Positions 6,262-7,952 of a DNA stretch of 7,952 nt are shown in pieces. The notes under the pieces were generated by a model, which was given only the letters and a program-made list of their open reading frames with translations, did not search any database and had not been told where the DNA came from. Numbering within the stretch: the first letter of the stretch is position 1; each line of letters starts with the position of its first letter. Source of the stretch: Candidatus Rifleibacteriota bacterium (GTDB lineage: Bacteria; Riflebacteria; Ozemobacteria; Ozemobacterales; Ozemobacteraceae); NCBI GenBank assembly GCA_022704885.1, contig JAKJFO010000191.1, positions 1 through 7,952 on the forward strand, read 5' to 3'. The translations under genes and the position numbers were made by a program.

Positions 6262-6406
6262 GTTACTCTGCGACTTCGCCTGACCCTTCTTCGTTGAAAC
6301 TTCGCAGGGCAACGAGCGGCTCGCGCAGAATAACACTTGATTTTGACCGAGAATTGCTGCTTTCTGGAATGCCAGTACAGCAGATGGGGTGACTGACGGC
6401 AAATAC

Positions 6407-6435
6407 TTGTATTGGCTGGTTAAATCTGGTATAAA
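6407..6435 (+). promoter_or_regulatory. Candidate sigma70-type promoter of accDA
   Basis: TTGTAT (6407-6412) and TATAAA (6430-6435, 5 of 6 to the -10 consensus, preceded by TGG) are 17 nt apart. The start point would be near 6442, about 36 nt before the accD ATG, whose GGTGGTGGTGA purine-rich tract serves as ribosome binding site. The -35 box is weak (3 of 6). Confidence 0.5.
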
Positions 6436-6452
6436 CTGTGTTTATGACACAG
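6436..6452. promoter_or_regulatory. Inverted repeat at the predicted accDA start point (possible operator)
   Basis: CTGTGT-TTATG-ACACAG is a perfect 6-bp dyad with a 5-nt spacer. It begins at the base after the candidate -10 box, so it covers the predicted transcription start. Repressor operators often lie there. It could also be a small hairpin at the 5' end of the mRNA, or chance. No known fatty-acid regulator consensus (FapR or FadR) is clearly matched. Confidence 0.35.
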
Positions 6453-6477
6453 ATAATTCTACTGGTGGTGGTGAACC

Positions 6478-7314
6478 ATGGGATGGTTTGACAAGCTCAC
6501 CCGTCCCAGACGGGATGTTCCATCGGATCTCTGGAAGAAATGTACTCGCTGCGGAGAGGTTCTGCTGATCAAGGATCTCGCCAAAAATCTTTACCTGTGC
6601 AGCAAATGTGATCAGCACCTGCGTATGCCCCTGTGGGATCGCATCGCTCTGCTCAGCGACGACAACTCCTTTGTCGAGATCAATCGCGAAATTCGTTCGG
6701 TTGATCCGCTTGAATTCGTTGATTCGAAGAGCTATGGCGAGCGTCTCAAGGAATCTATCGCCAAAACCGATGTCAATGAGGCAGTGACGACAGGTCGTGC
6801 GGCAATCGAAGGGCAGCCGTATCTGCTCGGGGTCATGAATTTTGAATTCATGGGCGGCAGCATGGGCTCTGTGGTTGGCGAAAAACTCACCCGCATTCTT
6901 GAAATCGGGGCCGATGAAAAGCTGCCGGTAGTCATCGTCTCGGCCAGTGGTGGCGCACGCATGCAGGAAGGCATTTTCTCGCTGATGCAGATGGGCAAGA
7001 CTTCGGCTGCGATCAAGAGACTCAACCGGGCGTCTGTTCCCTATATTTCCATCATGACCGATCCTACGACAGGTGGTGTTTCGGCGAGTTTTGCCAGTCT
7101 CGGCGATGTGAACATCGCAGAACCTGGTGCCCTGATCGGATTTGCCGGGCCGCGCGTCATCGAACAGACAATTCGTCAGAAGCTGCCCGAAGGCTTTCAG
7201 CGCGCTGAATTTCTGCTTGAACATGGCATGGTCGACTGCGTAGTGCATCGCCGTGTTCTCAAGTCGACGGTAGCCAGAATCATTCGCTATTTAACCGCCT
7301 GCACCGGGAGTTAA
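6478..7314 (+). CDS. accD: Acetyl-CoA carboxylase carboxyltransferase subunit beta
   Basis: A 278-residue protein of typical AccD length. With AccA it transfers the carboxyl group from carboxybiotin on the carrier protein to acetyl-CoA, giving malonyl-CoA for fatty-acid synthesis in the cytoplasm. Residues 22-44 form the bacterial AccD zinc ribbon (C22-x2-C25, C41-x2-C44). The crotonase-like carboxyltransferase core follows, with [16 protein letters not shown] (121-136), [11 protein letters not shown] (155-165), [13 protein letters not shown] (194-206) and [11 protein letters not shown] (221-231), all characteristic. The start MGWFDKL at 6478 follows a GGTGGTGGTGA tract and matches the usual short AccD N-terminus before the zinc ribbon. 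The stop lies one base before the accA ATG, so the alpha and beta subunits are made from one mRNA. Nothing is missing or altered in the motifs. Confidence 0.97.
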   Translation: MGWFDKLTRPRRDVPSDLWKKCTRCGEVLLIKDLAKNLYLCSKCDQHLRMPLWDRIALLSDDNSFVEINREIRSVDPLEFVDSKSYGERLKESIAKTDVNEAVTTGRAAIEGQPYLLGVMNFEFMGGSMGSVVGEKLTRILEIGADEKLPVVIVSASGGARMQEGIFSLMQMGKTSAAIKRLNRASVPYISIMTDPTTGGVSASFASLGDVNIAEPGALIGFAGPRVIEQTIRQKLPEGFQRAEFLLEHGMVDCVVHRRVLKSTVARIIRYLTACTGS

Positions 7315-7315
7315 C

Positions 7316-7952
7316 ATGCCAAAAGAATTTGAATTCGAAAAGTCAATCATCGAACTTGAAGCCCGTATCAGGGAACTGCAGGTTATTTCCGAGTCAGGCA
7401 AAGTCGATCTGTCGCGCGAGATTCAGGCGATCACCGACAAGGTCGAAGCCCTTAAAATCGAAGTCTACGGCAGTCTTGAGCCCTGGCAGATCGCTCAGGT
7501 GGCCCGCCATATCAACCGCCCTTCAACTCTCGATCTGATCAAGATTATGTGCGGAGAAGAATTTGTTGAGCTGCATGGCGACAGACTCTTTGGCGACGAC
7601 ACTGCAATCGTGTCGGGGCTTGGCAGCATTGCCGATCATAAGGTAATGATCATCGGCCATCAGAAGGGGCACGATACCGAAGAGAATATTTATCGTAACT
7701 TCGGCATGCCACACCCTGAAGGGTACCGCAAGGCGCTTCGCATGATGCGGACAGCCGAGCGTTTTGGTCTGCCGATTGTAATTTTTATCGATACGCCTGG
7801 CGCTTTTCCAGGTATTGGGGCTGAAGAGCGTGGCCAAAGCGATGCGATTGCCCGCAATCTCGCGGAAATGTCAGATGTCGGTGTGCCGATTCTCTGTTTC
7901 GTAACCGGTGAAGGTGGTAGTGGCGGCGCTCTGGCAATTGGCATCGGTGACC
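7316..7952 (+). CDS. accA: Acetyl-CoA carboxylase carboxyltransferase subunit alpha, partial (C-terminus off the right edge)
   Basis: The first 212 residues of a protein that is usually about 315-320 residues, with the frame open to the window edge. An N-terminal helical, coiled-coil-like region (about 8-55: [16 protein letters not shown]) is typical of AccA. The core blocks are RPSTLDLI (68-75), FVELHGDR (83-90), [20 protein letters not shown] (124-143), [19 protein letters not shown] (157-175) and [15 protein letters not shown] (198-212), which leave little doubt. It is the other half of the AccA2-AccD2 carboxyltransferase. The ATG at 7316 has GGGAG (7306-7310) 5 nt upstream, overlapping the last accD codons, so translation is probably coupled. 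It ends at the glycine-rich oxyanion-hole segment, so about a third of the protein lies outside the window. Confidence 0.97.
   Translation, partial: MPKEFEFEKSIIELEARIRELQVISESGKVDLSREIQAITDKVEALKIEVYGSLEPWQIAQVARHINRPSTLDLIKIMCGEEFVELHGDRLFGDDTAIVSGLGSIADHKVMIIGHQKGHDTEENIYRNFGMPHPEGYRKALRMMRTAERFGLPIVIFIDTPGAFPGIGAEERGQSDAIARNLAEMSDVGVPILCFVTGEGGSGGALAIGIGD

Noticed and set aside
6181..6402. 73-codon leftward frame across the intergenic region
   Set aside because: It runs through the terminator hairpin, has no ribosome binding site or recognisable domain, and overlaps the end of the lipoprotein gene.
6442..7248. 268-codon leftward open frame antisense to accD
   Set aside because: accD on the other strand has every family motif. 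The antisense translation is His/Arg/Asp-rich and starts and ends without context.
1..7952. CRISPR arrays, insertion sequences, tRNA or rRNA genes, attachment sites
   Set aside because: I saw no regularly spaced repeats, transposase motifs, terminal inverted repeats, or tRNA/rRNA-like sequence. The window is almost fully explained by eight neighbouring protein genes plus the partial accA.

Overview
The window is bacterial chromosome, close-packed and of intermediate GC. It carries housekeeping genes plus envelope genes. An Lsp/Lgt lipoprotein pathway, a lipoprotein with a lipobox and two haem c motifs, and pseudopilin-like and HAMP membrane proteins point to a diderm, probably environmental and possibly anaerobic bacterium. 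The proteins are far from the E. coli versions (Lgt motifs especially), which would suit a deep-branching or uncultivated lineage. I cannot name the phylum from sequence alone.

Positions 1-4982 read leftward. In transcription order they hold lspA, two tandem and diverged lgt-family genes, and a rluD-type pseudouridine synthase, coupled by 6-nt spacing or by 4- and 14-nt overlaps. After a 66-nt gap with a candidate promoter come a small pseudopilin-like membrane protein, a two-TM HAMP protein with no output domain, and a signal-anchored protein that runs off the left edge. The last has the His and Cys motifs of a caspase-like (clan CD) fold. The first four genes are mainly lipoprotein maturation plus rRNA modification. 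The last three form an unassigned envelope module and are the most novel part of the window.

Positions 4983-5153 are a divergent intergenic region. Positions 5154-6203 read rightward and encode a predicted lipoprotein with two CxxCH haem motifs and two fibronectin-III-like domains. It is followed by a textbook intrinsic terminator (6227-6261). Its maturation would need the Lgt and Lsp steps encoded by the divergent operon.

Positions 6262-6477 are noncoding, with a candidate sigma70-type promoter and a dyad near the start point. From 6478 rightward lie accD and accA (the latter cut by the right edge), the two carboxyltransferase subunits of acetyl-CoA carboxylase for the first step of fatty-acid synthesis. 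They are separated by one base and are probably co-transcribed. Lipoprotein acylation and fatty-acid synthesis are thus neighbours, but the terminator and separate promoter argue against a shared transcript.
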